This document shows positions 25,894 through 35,633 of a stretch of DNA of 64,000 nt, in pieces. Numbering within the stretch: the first letter of the stretch is position 1; each line of letters begins with the position of its first letter. The position numbers were made by a program, and so were the translations under genes. Under the pieces are notes generated by a model. That model had not been told where the DNA came from. It worked only from the letters and a program-made list of their open reading frames with translations, and made no database searches. Source of the DNA: Mycolicibacterium sp. J2 (GTDB lineage: Bacteria > Actinomycetota > Actinomycetes > Mycobacteriales > Mycobacteriaceae); contig NZ_JAPFPY010000007.1 in the NCBI RefSeq assembly GCF_026240945.1, forward strand, positions 1-64,000. The letters run 5' to 3'.

Positions 25894-27486
25894 CTAGGGG
25901 CGTCGCAGCGCCGACGCGTTGTCGTTGGCGTCCTGCAGCGGCACTCCGTTGCGCGCGGCATTGGCCAGCATGTGCTCGATGACGTTCTTGCCCAGGGCGC
26001 TCTCACCGGGCAGTTCGATCGGGTAATTGCCGTCGAAGCACGCCGAGCACAGCCGTGACGACGGCTGCTCGGTGGCCGCGATCATTCCCTGCTGGCTGAT
26101 ATAGCCCAGGGTGTCGGCGCCGATGGCGCGGCGCACGTCCTCGAGCATCTCGTCCTCGTCACCGCTGGAGCCGTTGGCGATCAACTCGGCCGGGGTGGCG
26201 AAGTCGATGCCGTAGAAGCACGGCCACTTCACCGGCGGTGACGCGATGCGGACGTGCACCTCCAACGCGCCGGCCTCACGCAACATGCGGATCAGGGCGC
26301 GCTGGGTGTTGCCGCGCACGATCGAGTCGTCGACGACGATCAGCCGCTTGCCGCGAATGACTTCCTTGAGCGGGTTCAGCTTGAGCCGGATGCCGAGCTG
26401 ACGAATGGTCTGCGACGGCTGGATGAAGGTGCGGCCCACATAGGCGTTCTTCATCAGGCCCTGCCCGTAGGCGATACCGGAGCCCTGCGCGTAGCCGACG
26501 GCCGCGGGGATGCCCGACTCGGGCACCCCGATCACCAGGTCGGCCTCCACCGGATGCTCACTGGCCAGCCGACGGCCGATGTCCACCCTGGTCGCATGCA
26601 CGGACCGGCCGCCGATCACGCTGTCGGGCCGCGCAAGGTAGACGTACTCGAACACGCAGCCCTTGGGCGTCGGGTTCGCGAACCGGGTGGAGCGCACACC
26701 GTCGGCGTCGATGGCCAGCAGTTCGCCGGGTTCGATATCGCGGACGAAGGACGCACCGACGATGTCCAGCGCCGCGGTCTCCGAGGCCACCACCCAGCCG
26801 CGGTCCAGCCGGCCCAGCGACAGCGGACGCACCCCGAACGGGTCACGCGCGGCATACAGCGTGTTCTCGTCCATGAAGGTCAGGCAGAACGCACCGCGCA
26901 CGGTGGGCAGCAACTGCAGCGCCGCCTGTTCCAGCGTCGCGTCGGCGGCACCGTGTGCCAGCAGCGCGCCAAGGATGTCGGAGTCGGTGGTGGCGGTGGG
27001 CGCGCCCCTGGTCTCGATCAGCCCGGCCTCCCTGGCCTGCTTGGCCAGCTCGGCAGTGTTGACCAGATTGCCGTTGTGGCCCAACGCAACACCCGTGCCC
27101 GCCGCCGTATTGCGGAACACGGGCTGGGCGTTCTCCCAGGTGGTGGAGCCGGTGGTCGAGTAGCGGCAGTGCCCGATGGCGACATGGCCGGGCATGGCGG
27201 CCAGGGTCTGCTCGTCGAACACCTGACTGACCAGGCCGAGATCCTTGAAGACCAGCACCTGCGAGCCGTCGGCGACGGCGATGCCGGCTGCCTCCTGCCC
27301 GCGGTGTTGCAGCGCATACAGCCCGTAGTAGGCGAGCTTGGCCACATCTTCGCCGGGAGCCCAGACGCCGAAGACGCCGCACTCCTCTTTGGGGTTCTCT
27401 TCAGGCTCTACCGGCTCGAAGGTCACGATGGCTGCTCCCTGGGGGCTGGGGGTGACGTAACTGAGTTTACGGGCAATCACCGTCAT
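25894..27486 (-). CDS. purF: amidophosphoribosyltransferase PurF
   Basis: About 530 residues. PurF makes phosphoribosylamine from PRPP and glutamine, the committed step. A 35-residue propeptide precedes the N-terminal nucleophile Cys36 (KEECGVFGVWAPGE), so self-cleavage is expected. The glutaminase domain has GHCRYSTTG and GHNGNLVN; the PRPP loop reads LIVVDDSIVRGNTQ; cysteines in FYGIDF and SSRLCSACFDG may hold an Fe-S cluster as in Bacillus-type enzymes. ATG 27486 is chosen; a frame to 27561 would approach the divergent gene. Confidence 0.96.
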   Translation of the reverse strand: MTVIARKLSYVTPSPQGAAIVTFEPVEPEENPKEECGVFGVWAPGEDVAKLAYYGLYALQHRGQEAAGIAVADGSQVLVFKDLGLVSQVFDEQTLAAMPGHVAIGHCRYSTTGSTTWENAQPVFRNTAAGTGVALGHNGNLVNTAELAKQAREAGLIETRGAPTATTDSDILGALLAHGAADATLEQAALQLLPTVRGAFCLTFMDENTLYAARDPFGVRPLSLGRLDRGWVVASETAALDIVGASFVRDIEPGELLAIDADGVRSTRFANPTPKGCVFEYVYLARPDSVIGGRSVHATRVDIGRRLASEHPVEADLVIGVPESGIPAAVGYAQGSGIAYGQGLMKNAYVGRTFIQPSQTIRQLGIRLKLNPLKEVIRGKRLIVVDDSIVRGNTQRALIRMLREAGALEVHVRIASPPVKWPCFYGIDFATPAELIANGSSGDEDEMLEDVRRAIGADTLGYISQQGMIAATEQPSSRLCSACFDGNYPIELPGESALGKNVIEHMLANAARNGVPLQDANDNASALRRP

Positions 27487-27579
27487 TGACGGAATCGAAC
27501 GGCGGATTGCCTCCTCGAAGACCCTCAACAAGGTTGGTGGGTGCGCACATTCCGCCAGCACAGGCGACCGCTACGGTAA

Positions 27580-28947
27580 ATGGATGTGAGCCACGACACC
27601 GTCAGCGCCACGATCACCGAGCCGGTTGCGCAGTGGCGGCCGCTGACGCGAATCGCATTCCGATTCTGCTTCCTGTACTTCGGGTTGTTCTGCCTGTGGT
27701 TCGCCCAGATCACCTTCGTCTTCACCGGTCCACTGGCCGTGCTGCTCCCCGCCGGCGCGGTGCAGTGGCAGATGCTGTGGACGGATCCGGCCACCCGCTG
27801 GGTGGGACGGCTGCTGTTCGGTGTGGACACGCGTCTGCATCCGGGGTCGGGCAGCGGTGACCAGGCGGCGATCTGGGTGGCCATGTTCTGCCTGCTGGTC
27901 ATCGCCGTGCTGGGCACCGTGGTGTGGTCGCTGCTGGACCGCCGCAGGAGCGGCTATCCCGCGCTGGCCGGCTGGTTCCGGGTGTTCCTGCGGCTGTGCC
28001 TGGGCGGGCAGATGTTGTTCTACGGTGCGGCCAAGGTCATCCCGACGCAGATGCCCGAGCCGCCGCTATCCGCGCTGTTACAGCCGTTCGGTCAGTTCAG
28101 CCCCGCGTCGGTGCTGTGGTTGCAGGTCGGCAGCTCGCCTGTCTACGAGATGGCGCTCGGCGCGGTCGAGATGGTCGCCGGCCTGCTGCTGTTCCTCCCC
28201 CGAACCGCCACGTTCGGGGCGCTGCTGAGCCTGCTCAGCATGGCCCAGGTGGTCCTGCTCAACATGACCTTCGACGTGCCGGTCAAGATCTTGTCCTCGC
28301 AGCTGTTGCTGATCAGCGCCGTACTGCTGGCACCCCAGGCCAGGCGGCTGTTCGCCGCCGTGGTGCTGGAGCGGGCCTGCGAACCGGTACCAGTGCCGCG
28401 CTTGTTCACCGGCGCGCGGGCCAACCGCTGGGCGGTCAGAGTTCAGCTGGCCCTCGGCATCTGGGTGCTCGCCGGGCTGCTGATCCAGGGCTGGCAAGCG
28501 TGGGAAAGCTACGGCGGCGGGCGACCCAAACCGGAGCTCTACGGGATCTGGTCGGTCCGTTCGTTCACACTGGACGGCCGAGTTGTGGAACCCCTGACCA
28601 CCGATGAAAACCGTTGGCAGCGGCTTGTTTTCGACGAGGTGGGGGCGGTGACCTTCCAGTCGATGGACGGCATGTTGCACACCGCGCTCGCCGCCATGGA
28701 CCCGGGCTCGGCCACCCTGACGCTGACCACACCGCTGCCGACGCCCGACGGCAACACCGCACCCGTACCGGACCCGACACCGTTCGCCAACCTGCACGTC
28801 CAGCGACCCGATGCCGACCGGCTGACGTTGGCCGGGACGCTGCGGGGCGCCCCCGTACACATCGAGCTGGACCGGGTGGACCCGGACACCTTCCCGCTGC
28901 GCAACCGCGGCTTCCACTGGGTGCAGGAATACCCTTACTTCCGCTGA
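27580..28947 (+). CDS. DoxX-like multi-helix membrane protein
   Basis: 455 residues with about eight membrane helices in the first 300, including a DoxX-like block (FLRLCLGGQMLFYGAAKVIPTQ ... EMALGAVEMVAGLLLFLP). A soluble exported C-terminal domain (about 320-455) begins ELYGIWSVRSFTLDGRVV and ends FHWVQEYPYFR, the form of a lipid or ligand-binding beta domain. Function unknown. ATG at 27580 or GTG at 27586; TACGGT at 27572-27577 sits 8 bp before the latter, so a leaderless start is possible. Divergent from purF. Confidence 0.82.
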   Translation: MDVSHDTVSATITEPVAQWRPLTRIAFRFCFLYFGLFCLWFAQITFVFTGPLAVLLPAGAVQWQMLWTDPATRWVGRLLFGVDTRLHPGSGSGDQAAIWVAMFCLLVIAVLGTVVWSLLDRRRSGYPALAGWFRVFLRLCLGGQMLFYGAAKVIPTQMPEPPLSALLQPFGQFSPASVLWLQVGSSPVYEMALGAVEMVAGLLLFLPRTATFGALLSLLSMAQVVLLNMTFDVPVKILSSQLLLISAVLLAPQARRLFAAVVLERACEPVPVPRLFTGARANRWAVRVQLALGIWVLAGLLIQGWQAWESYGGGRPKPELYGIWSVRSFTLDGRVVEPLTTDENRWQRLVFDEVGAVTFQSMDGMLHTALAAMDPGSATLTLTTPLPTPDGNTAPVPDPTPFANLHVQRPDADRLTLAGTLRGAPVHIELDRVDPDTFPLRNRGFHWVQEYPYFR

Positions 28948-28953
28948 CCGGGT

Positions 28954-29337
28954 TCAGTCCGGCAGCGGCACCACGGGCAGCCAGTCGGCGATCTCGGCAG
29001 CCCGCGAACCCGACATGGTCAGGCCGGGCGCCGCATCGATGCCCAGCAGGCCGGTGGCCAGCCGAAGCCAGGTCCGCGGATCGGCTTCCACCACGTTGGG
29101 CGGGGTGCCGCGGGTGTGCCGCGGACCCTCGATGCACTGCACCGCGACGAATGGTGGGACACGCACCTCGACACTGGCACCGGGGGCCAGCGCGGCCAAC
29201 GTGCGCGCGGTGCTGCGCACCGCCTCGGCAACCAGCGGGCGGTCGGGGCTGGGCAGACTGTCGTCGCGAAGCCAGTCGGCGACCGCGAGCACCGCGGCCC
29301 GCGTCTGTTCTGGATCTACCGTGCGCCGCGCCGCCAT
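28954..29337 (-). CDS. sterol-carrier-like small protein (Rv0807 type)
   Basis: 127 residues. TRAAVLAVADWLRDD and RTLAALAPGASVEVRVPPFVAVQCIEGPRHTRGTPPNVVEADPRTWLRLATG match the SCP-2-like fold shared with the C-terminal part of mycothiol-dependent isomerases: the Asp-Pro-x-x-W-L-x-L-A motif is typical. Ligand and role are unknown. Convergent with the DoxX-like gene (6 bp) and divergent from the MCE gene (17 bp). Confidence 0.82.
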   Translation of the reverse strand: MAARRTVDPEQTRAAVLAVADWLRDDSLPSPDRPLVAEAVRSTARTLAALAPGASVEVRVPPFVAVQCIEGPRHTRGTPPNVVEADPRTWLRLATGLLGIDAAPGLTMSGSRAAEIADWLPVVPLPD

Positions 29338-29354
29338 CCCATTAGTGTCGCAAG

Positions 29355-30566
29355 GTGGCCGCCGAGCGCTTCGCAGTGCCTCACCGCACCGTCGGGGCGG
29401 TCGCATTGGCAGTGCTCACCGTGCTGGCCGTGTTGATCTATCTGCAGTTCCGTGGCGATTTCCGGTACCGGGCGGAACTGACCGTGCTGTCCCCGCGGGC
29501 CGGCCTCGGCGTGGACCCGGGATCCAAGGTGACCCTCAACGGTGTGGAGATCGGGCGGGTGCAGACGGTGTCCCCCGCCGATGTGGACGGGGTGCCGCAC
29601 GCCCGGTTGACGGTGCAGATCGAACCGCGCTACCTGGCGCTGATCCCGGCCAACGTCACCGCCGACATCAACGCCACCACCGTGTTCGGCAACAAGTACA
29701 TCGCTCTGCGGTCACCGGAACACCCTGACTCGCAGCACATCTCCGCATCCGGCGAGATCACCGCGACGTGGGTGAGCACCGAGTTCAACTCGCTCTTCGA
29801 GACGGTAATGGCCATCTCGGAGCGGGTCGACCCGGTCAAGCTCAATCTCACCCTGACCGCCGCGGCCGACGCGCTGAGCGGGATGGGCGGCAGCTTCGGC
29901 CGGTCCCTGTCCGACGCCGACAACATTCTCGCCGACGCCAACGCCCGCACCGACCAGTTCCGGCGCGACATCCGCGCGCTGGCCGATCTGAGCGATCGCT
30001 ACGCCGACGCCGCTCCTGATCTGTTCGACGGGTTGACCCACGCGGCACGCACCACCGCCACACTCGACGACCAACGCGCCGCGATCGACCGGGCCCTGCT
30101 GGCCGCCGTCGGATTCGGCGCCGTCGGCGGTGACATGCTGGAACGCGGCGGGCCGTATCTCGTACGCGGTGCCGCCGACCTGATCCCGACGGGGACCCTG
30201 TTCGACCATTACAGCCCGCAGTTGTTCTGCACCATCCGCAACTACCACGACGTGGAACCGTTGATGGCGGCGACATTCGGCGGTGACAACGGCTACTCGC
30301 TGGATTCCGACGGTACGGTCTTCGGATTCGGGCTGCCCAACGCCTATGTGTATCCGGACAACCTGCCCAGGGTGAACGCCCACGGCGGACCGGAGGGCAA
30401 GCCCGGCTGCTGGCAGAAGATCACCAAGGATCTGTGGCCCGCGCCGTATCTGGTGATGGATACCGGACTGTCGATCGCGCCGTACAACCATTTCGAATGG
30501 GGCTCACCGATTTTCAGCGAGTACGTGTGGGGCCGCCAGGTCGGCGAGCCGACCATCAACCCGTGA
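29355..30566 (+). CDS. orphan MCE/MlaD-family protein
   Basis: 403 residues: a membrane helix (about 13-31), an MlaD/MCE domain (about 36-118: LSPRAGLGVDPGSKVTLNGVEIGRVQTV), then a helical region (NLTLTAAADALSGMGGSFGRSLSDADNILADANARTDQFRRDIRAL) and a C-terminal domain with two cysteines. MCE proteins form hexameric lipid conduits across the envelope. Known mycobacterial mce operons contain two YrbE permeases and six MCE genes; here a single MCE gene stands alone, without permease genes. GTG start. The 3' end overlaps the convergent CPBP gene by 63 bp. Confidence 0.88.
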   Translation: MAAERFAVPHRTVGAVALAVLTVLAVLIYLQFRGDFRYRAELTVLSPRAGLGVDPGSKVTLNGVEIGRVQTVSPADVDGVPHARLTVQIEPRYLALIPANVTADINATTVFGNKYIALRSPEHPDSQHISASGEITATWVSTEFNSLFETVMAISERVDPVKLNLTLTAAADALSGMGGSFGRSLSDADNILADANARTDQFRRDIRALADLSDRYADAAPDLFDGLTHAARTTATLDDQRAAIDRALLAAVGFGAVGGDMLERGGPYLVRGAADLIPTGTLFDHYSPQLFCTIRNYHDVEPLMAATFGGDNGYSLDSDGTVFGFGLPNAYVYPDNLPRVNAHGGPEGKPGCWQKITKDLWPAPYLVMDTGLSIAPYNHFEWGSPIFSEYVWGRQVGEPTINP

Positions 30567-31163
30567 GGGCCGGCGCTGCACCATCAATGCCGCGACCGCA
30601 CCCGCCTCGTTGATCGCCAGGTGTACCAGCATCGGCGCCACCAGACTGCCCGAACGCCGGTACAGCCAGTCGAACACCCAGCCGGCCGCCGCGGTAGCCA
30701 CGACCGTGGCCCCTACTGGCTCTCGCGTGCGCCGCGCGTCGCCGATGTGGCTGAGCCCGAACGCGATCGCTTGGACCAGCCGGCCGCCGCGCGGGCCGAA
30801 CGCCGCGGCGGTGACGCTGCCCAGTCCGGCGCGAAACGCCGCCTCCTCGGCCCACACGGTGGCCAGCGGGATCCGCAACACCAGCCAACGCAACGGGTCG
30901 GCGGGCAGTTCCCGGGCCGCCATCCCGGCTCGCACCGGCGGCAGCGTGGTCGAGGCGGCCACCCCGACCGCGATCGGTGCGGCCACCGCCACCCCCAGCC
31001 GCACGCCCGCGGTCAAGGCCGGGCGCCGCGCCCCGATGGTGGCGCCGGTGAGCGCCAGTACGACCGTCCCCGCGGCGGCCAGAGCGGTTGGGCTGGTCAG
31101 CACTGACTTACCCGCCGCCACCGCCGCGGCCAGCGCGACGGCCCGGAACATGCCGGCCGACAT
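30504..31163 (-). CDS. CPBP-family intramembrane metalloprotease
   Basis: 219 residues, six or more membrane helices. The three family motifs are present: EExxxR (WAEEAAFRAG), FxxxH (AFGLSHIG) and HxxxN-type (VHLAINEAG). CPBP proteases (CAAX/bacteriocin-processing) cleave within membranes or have scaffold roles. ATG 31163 overlaps the stop of the upstream hydrolase gene by one base (TGATG), so it is the third gene of purL-hydrolase-CPBP. Confidence 0.88.
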   Translation of the reverse strand: MSAGMFRAVALAAAVAAGKSVLTSPTALAAAGTVVLALTGATIGARRPALTAGVRLGVAVAAPIAVGVAASTTLPPVRAGMAARELPADPLRWLVLRIPLATVWAEEAAFRAGLGSVTAAAFGPRGGRLVQAIAFGLSHIGDARRTREPVGATVVATAAAGWVFDWLYRRSGSLVAPMLVHLAINEAGAVAALMVQRRPSRVDGRLADLAAPHVLAENR

Positions 31164-32881
31164 CAGTATTGGTCGTCGCTCTCGTCGCGGCGCAGGGCGG
31201 CCCGCACCCGTTCGGTATCGGCCGGAGTCCACCCTTCCGGCGGCGCGACGGCCACCCAGCCGTCGAGCACGGAGTCGCCGTAATTGTGGCCGTGGCCGCC
31301 CGGCACTCCGGAGGCGTTGGTCATATCCGCGCTCACCTGCCAGAACGTCACGATCGGATACCAGCGCATCGAGGCCGTCCGGTCGGCCCCCGGCGGCTCC
31401 GTCAGCCAATCCGGCCGGGAGAACAGAAGTTTCGGCGACCACCAGACGATCGGGTCGGAGGCGTGCTGTAGGAACAACACCCGGGTCCCGGTCCACGGGG
31501 CCGCCGCCACCCTGGCGATCGCCTCGGAGCTCTGCGCTTGGGAGAACCGCACCGTGCGGCCGTTGTCATAGCGGGGTTGCACCTCTGGTGTGCCCGGGTC
31601 GCGGCGCTGCACCAGACCGCTCCACAACGAACTCTCGTGGGGTGGCCCGACCCACAACACCGAGGAGAAGTCCATCGCCGCGATATCGGGCAGCCAGCCG
31701 AAGGCACCCTGGCCGGCCAGTGACCCGAGGCTCTCGCCGTAGAGCGCGAGCTTCGGCCGGTGCTCCTTGGGCAGACGGGACCAGCGGTCGTGGATCGCAT
31801 CGATCATCATCCGGCCGGTCTGCACCGACGTCTCCCGGTCGCTGAGGAACGAAATCCAGCTCGGCAGATACGAATACTGCATTCCGATCAGCGCGGTGTC
31901 GCCGTTGTACATCATCTCGATGGCGCGCGCCGCGACCGGATTGATCCACCCGGTTCCTGTCGTGGGCACGATCACCAACAGTTTGCGGTCGAAGGCGTCG
32001 GTGCGCTCGAGCTCGCTCAGCAACACCGCGAGCCGGCCCTCGGGGGTGTCGGCGGTTTGCAACCCTACGTACACCCGGATGGGTTCGCGGGCCGGTGTGC
32101 CGTTGACCCGGGTGAGCTCGGTCGCATCGGGGCCGCCTGCGACGAAGTTACGGCCCTGATAGCCCAAGGTGTCCCAGGGCGCGAACGATGTCGGGCTGCC
32201 CGACCGTTCCAGCTGCAGCGGCTGACTGACGCCGGCCCGGGTGGTGGAGTTCTGTGGCTGGAAGACGCTGCTGGCGCCGATCAGGAAACCGCGGTACAGC
32301 ACGCCGTTGACGAGCGTGATGAGCAACACCACCACGATGGCGGTGCCGATGAAGAACGCCACCTCGCTGTGCAGCCGCCAGCGCCTGATCAGCAGGCGGG
32401 CCAGCATTTTGACCGCGTCGACGAGGATTCGCCAGGTGGCGAGGGCGGCCGCCGACACCAGCACCGCGACCAGCAGCGTGCGTAGGTAGCCGACGGTGTC
32501 CGGCCCCTGGATACCCATCGCCGCCGACACCTGCCGTTGCCAGGCCGCGGCCGAGACGAGCACCAGCAGCGCCGATCCCACCGCGGTGACCACGATCGCG
32601 GCCTTGATGATGCGGGTCACCCTCGGGGTCGGCGGCCACCATGACCGGTGCCGTAAGAGCAGGCGGTACACCAGTTTTCCGATGCCCACGCCGAGGCCGT
32701 ATCCGATGGCCGCGTTGAGACCGCCGATCAAGCCGGCGAACAGCCAGTCGCGCGGTAGCAGCGATGGTGTCAACGACAAACAGAACAGCAGGGCACCAAA
32801 GGCGATACCGACGAAGTCGAGGCGGACCAGGCTCCAGACCCACACCAACAGTGGGTGATGGCGACCGGTCCGCTCGATCAC
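31163..32881 (-). CDS. membrane alpha/beta hydrolase (Abhydrolase_9 type)
   Basis: 572 residues. Four to five membrane helices in the first 210 residues, then a soluble hydrolase domain with ALYGESLGS (nucleophile Ser), [11 protein letters not shown] and a C-terminal [15 protein letters not shown] carrying the His. The architecture matches a mycobacterial membrane hydrolase family (Rv1069c-like) of unknown substrate, possibly a lipid. GTG start overlaps the purL stop (GTGA), so it is translated with a purine enzyme, an odd pairing without evident metabolic logic. Confidence 0.85.
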   Translation of the reverse strand: MIERTGRHHPLLVWVWSLVRLDFVGIAFGALLFCLSLTPSLLPRDWLFAGLIGGLNAAIGYGLGVGIGKLVYRLLLRHRSWWPPTPRVTRIIKAAIVVTAVGSALLVLVSAAAWQRQVSAAMGIQGPDTVGYLRTLLVAVLVSAAALATWRILVDAVKMLARLLIRRWRLHSEVAFFIGTAIVVVLLITLVNGVLYRGFLIGASSVFQPQNSTTRAGVSQPLQLERSGSPTSFAPWDTLGYQGRNFVAGGPDATELTRVNGTPAREPIRVYVGLQTADTPEGRLAVLLSELERTDAFDRKLLVIVPTTGTGWINPVAARAIEMMYNGDTALIGMQYSYLPSWISFLSDRETSVQTGRMMIDAIHDRWSRLPKEHRPKLALYGESLGSLAGQGAFGWLPDIAAMDFSSVLWVGPPHESSLWSGLVQRRDPGTPEVQPRYDNGRTVRFSQAQSSEAIARVAAAPWTGTRVLFLQHASDPIVWWSPKLLFSRPDWLTEPPGADRTASMRWYPIVTFWQVSADMTNASGVPGGHGHNYGDSVLDGWVAVAPPEGWTPADTERVRAALRRDESDDQY

Positions 32882-35181
32882 CCGAACAACCCGGGCAGCA
32901 CGCCCTCGGAGGTACTGCGCAGCTCGTCCAGCGTCACACTGAACTGGTCCTGGACCTCCACGGCGTCACTGCCCTGGTCGACAACGCCGATCCGGGCCAC
33001 CGGCAGGCCGCGCGCCTCGCACATCGACCGGAATCGGCTCTCCTCGGTACGCGGCACCGCCACCAATACCCGGCCTGCCGACTCGGAGAACAGCGTCACG
33101 AAGGGATCGGCATCTTCGGGAATGATGACCCGGCAACCGGTTTCACCGGCCAGCGCGGCCTCCACCACCGCCTGCATCAACCCGCCTTCGCTCAGGTCGT
33201 GCGCGGCCGAGATCAACCCGTCCCGAGACGCCGCGGTCAGCACCTCGGCAAGTAGTTTCTCGCGAGCCAGATCCACCTTCGGCGGCACACCGCCCAGATG
33301 GTCTGCGGTCACCTGCGCCCAGATGGAGCCGTCGAACTCGTCGTGGGTGTCCCCCAGCAGCAGCAGGGTTTCGCCGGGCTCGGTACCCAGGCCCGTCGGG
33401 ATACGGCGCTTCACATCATCGATGACGCCGAGCACGCCGACCACCGGGGTCGGCAGGATGGGGGTGGTCCCGGTCTGGTTGTAGAAACTGACGTTCCCGC
33501 CGGTGACCGGAATGCCAAGGGCCGCACAACCGTCGGCGAGTCCGCGGACCGCCTGGGAGAACTGCCACATCACGCCGGGATCCTCCGGCGAACCGAAATT
33601 CAGGCAGTTGGTCACCGCCACCGGCGTGGCGCCGGTGACCGCGACGTTGCGGTAGGCCTCGGCCAGCGCCAACTGCGCGCCGGCGTACGGGTCCAGTTGG
33701 GTGTACCGCCCGGACGCGTCCGTCGAGACCGCCACTCCGCGGCCCGTTTCCTCGTCGATGCGCAGCACCCCGCCGTCGGCATGCTCGGCCAGTACGGTGT
33801 TGCCGCGCACGTACCGGTCGTACTGCTCGGTGATGTAGGCCCGGCTGCACAGATGCGGGCTGCCCAGCAGCGCAAGCAGAGTCGCCTTGAGTTCGGCTCC
33901 GGTCGCCGGACGCGGCAGCGTGGCCGAGGTGTCGGCGATCAACGCGTCCTGGGTGTCGGGCCGGGCCACCGGCCGCTGGTACACCGGCCCCTCGTGGGCG
34001 ACGGTGCGCGGCGGCACGTCCACCACGGTCTCGCCGTGCCAGGTGATCTCCAGCCGATCCCCATCGGTGACCTCGCCGATGACGGTGGCCAGCACATCCC
34101 ATTTACGGCAGACAGCCAGGAACTTGTCGACGTTCTCCGGGGTGACGACGGCGCACATGCGCTCCTGCGACTCGCTCGACAGGATCTCGGCCGGGGTCAT
34201 GTTCGCCGCCCGCTGCGGCACCGCCTCCAGCTCGACCCGCATGCCACCGTCCCCGGCGGACGCGAGTTCAGAAGTGGCGCAAGATAACCCGGCACCGCCA
34301 AGGTCCTGGATGCCGACCACCAAGTCGGCCGCATAAAGCTCAAGGCAACACTCGATGAGCACCTTCTCCATGAAGGGGTCACCTACCTGCACGGCGGGCA
34401 GTTTCTTGCGTCCCGGGCCCGAGCCCTCGTCACCGCCGAACGTCTCGGACGCCAGCACCGACACACCGCCGATACCGTCCAGACCGGTGCGGGCGCCGAA
34501 CAGGATGATCTTGTTGCCGGTGCCCGACGCGAACGCCAGGTGCAGATCCTCCTTGCGCAGCACCCCGACGCAGAGCGCATTCACCAACGGGTTACCGGCA
34601 TACGAGGCGTCGAACACCGTCTCGCCGCCGATGTTCGGCAGACCGAGGGAGTTGCCGTAACCGCCGATACCGCGTACCACGCCGTCGAGCACCCGACGGG
34701 TGTCCGGCGCGTCGGCCGCCCCGAACCGCAGCTGATCCATGACGGCCACCGGGCGGGCGCCCATCGCCATGATGTCGCGCACGATGCCGCCGACGCCGGT
34801 GGCCGCACCCTGGTAGGGCTCCACATACGACGGGTGGTTGTGCGACTCCACCTTGAACGTGACGGCCCAGCCGTCACCGATGTCGACGACGCCGGCGTTC
34901 TCACCGATACCGGCCAGCATGCCGGCCCGCATCTCGTCGGTGGTGGTCTCACCGAAGTAGCGCAGGTGCACCTTGGAGGATTTGTAGGAGCAATGTTCGC
35001 TCCACATCACCGAGTACATCGCCAGCTCGGCGTCGGTGGGACGGCGGCCCAGGATCTCGCGGATGCGCTGATACTCGTCGTCCTTGAGGCCGAGCTCACG
35101 GTAGGGCTGCGGTTGGTCGGGGGTGGTGGCTGCCCGTTCGACGGTGTCTACTTCGGGGCTGTTACCAGACGTCACCGGCAC
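32878..35181 (-). CDS. purL: FGAM synthase large subunit PurL (small type)
   Basis: 767 residues, the size of PurL that works with separate PurS and PurQ. It converts FGAR to FGAM with [40 protein letters not shown] is the conserved N-terminus; [13 protein letters not shown] and [16 protein letters not shown] mark the ATP site; a second repeat half contains [14 protein letters not shown] and AHDLSEGGL. Fourth purine step. purQ and purS lie about 5 kb to the right, with M18, DyP and encapsulin genes between. Confidence 0.97.
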   Translation of the reverse strand: MPVTSGNSPEVDTVERAATTPDQPQPYRELGLKDDEYQRIREILGRRPTDAELAMYSVMWSEHCSYKSSKVHLRYFGETTTDEMRAGMLAGIGENAGVVDIGDGWAVTFKVESHNHPSYVEPYQGAATGVGGIVRDIMAMGARPVAVMDQLRFGAADAPDTRRVLDGVVRGIGGYGNSLGLPNIGGETVFDASYAGNPLVNALCVGVLRKEDLHLAFASGTGNKIILFGARTGLDGIGGVSVLASETFGGDEGSGPGRKKLPAVQVGDPFMEKVLIECCLELYAADLVVGIQDLGGAGLSCATSELASAGDGGMRVELEAVPQRAANMTPAEILSSESQERMCAVVTPENVDKFLAVCRKWDVLATVIGEVTDGDRLEITWHGETVVDVPPRTVAHEGPVYQRPVARPDTQDALIADTSATLPRPATGAELKATLLALLGSPHLCSRAYITEQYDRYVRGNTVLAEHADGGVLRIDEETGRGVAVSTDASGRYTQLDPYAGAQLALAEAYRNVAVTGATPVAVTNCLNFGSPEDPGVMWQFSQAVRGLADGCAALGIPVTGGNVSFYNQTGTTPILPTPVVGVLGVIDDVKRRIPTGLGTEPGETLLLLGDTHDEFDGSIWAQVTADHLGGVPPKVDLAREKLLAEVLTAASRDGLISAAHDLSEGGLMQAVVEAALAGETGCRVIIPEDADPFVTLFSESAGRVLVAVPRTEESRFRSMCEARGLPVARIGVVDQGSDAVEVQDQFSVTLDELRSTSEGVLPGLFG

Positions 35182-35266
35182 AGTTTATTCGTTCCGGGGA
35201 TATCGGCCGACCAGCACCGGCCCCAGTCCGCCCAGAGCAGAACACTGCCACACCCGGAGGCAGCGC

Positions 35267-35617
35267 TCAGGCGGACGCGGCCACGCAGAAGGCGTTGCCG
35301 TCCGGGTCGGCGAAGACCACCCACTGGAACTCAGGGCCGAAATCGTGCCTGCCGGTCTCGGTGGCGCCCAGCGACACCAGGCGGCTGACCTCGGCTTCCA
35401 GATCCTCCGTGTGGAAGTCGACATGCACCCGGTTCTTACCGGCCGTCGGGTCCTCGACCCGCTGGAAGCCCAGCCGCAGCCCGCCGGCCAACGTGACATA
35501 CGCGAATTCGCCGGGCATCAGGGCCGTCAGATCACCCCCGGTGGCGGTGGCCCACCACGCCGCCAGGCGGTCGGGATCGAGCGAATCGACAGTGATCATC
35601 TCCACACCAATGGCCAT
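35267..35617 (-). CDS. VOC/glyoxalase-like protein
   Basis: 116 residues, one glyoxalase/bleomycin-resistance fold. GVEMITVDSLDPDRLAAWW opens the first beta-alpha-beta module; RVHVDFHTEDLEAEV has the His of a metal site; FADPDGNAFCV closes it. Matches the Rv0801 position and size. Function unknown; it lies 16 bp upstream of, and antiparallel to nothing else but in line with, the M18 peptidase. Confidence 0.86.
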   Translation of the reverse strand: MAIGVEMITVDSLDPDRLAAWWATATGGDLTALMPGEFAYVTLAGGLRLGFQRVEDPTAGKNRVHVDFHTEDLEAEVSRLVSLGATETGRHDFGPEFQWVVFADPDGNAFCVAASA

Positions 35618-35633
35618 GGGCGGAGGGTAACCA

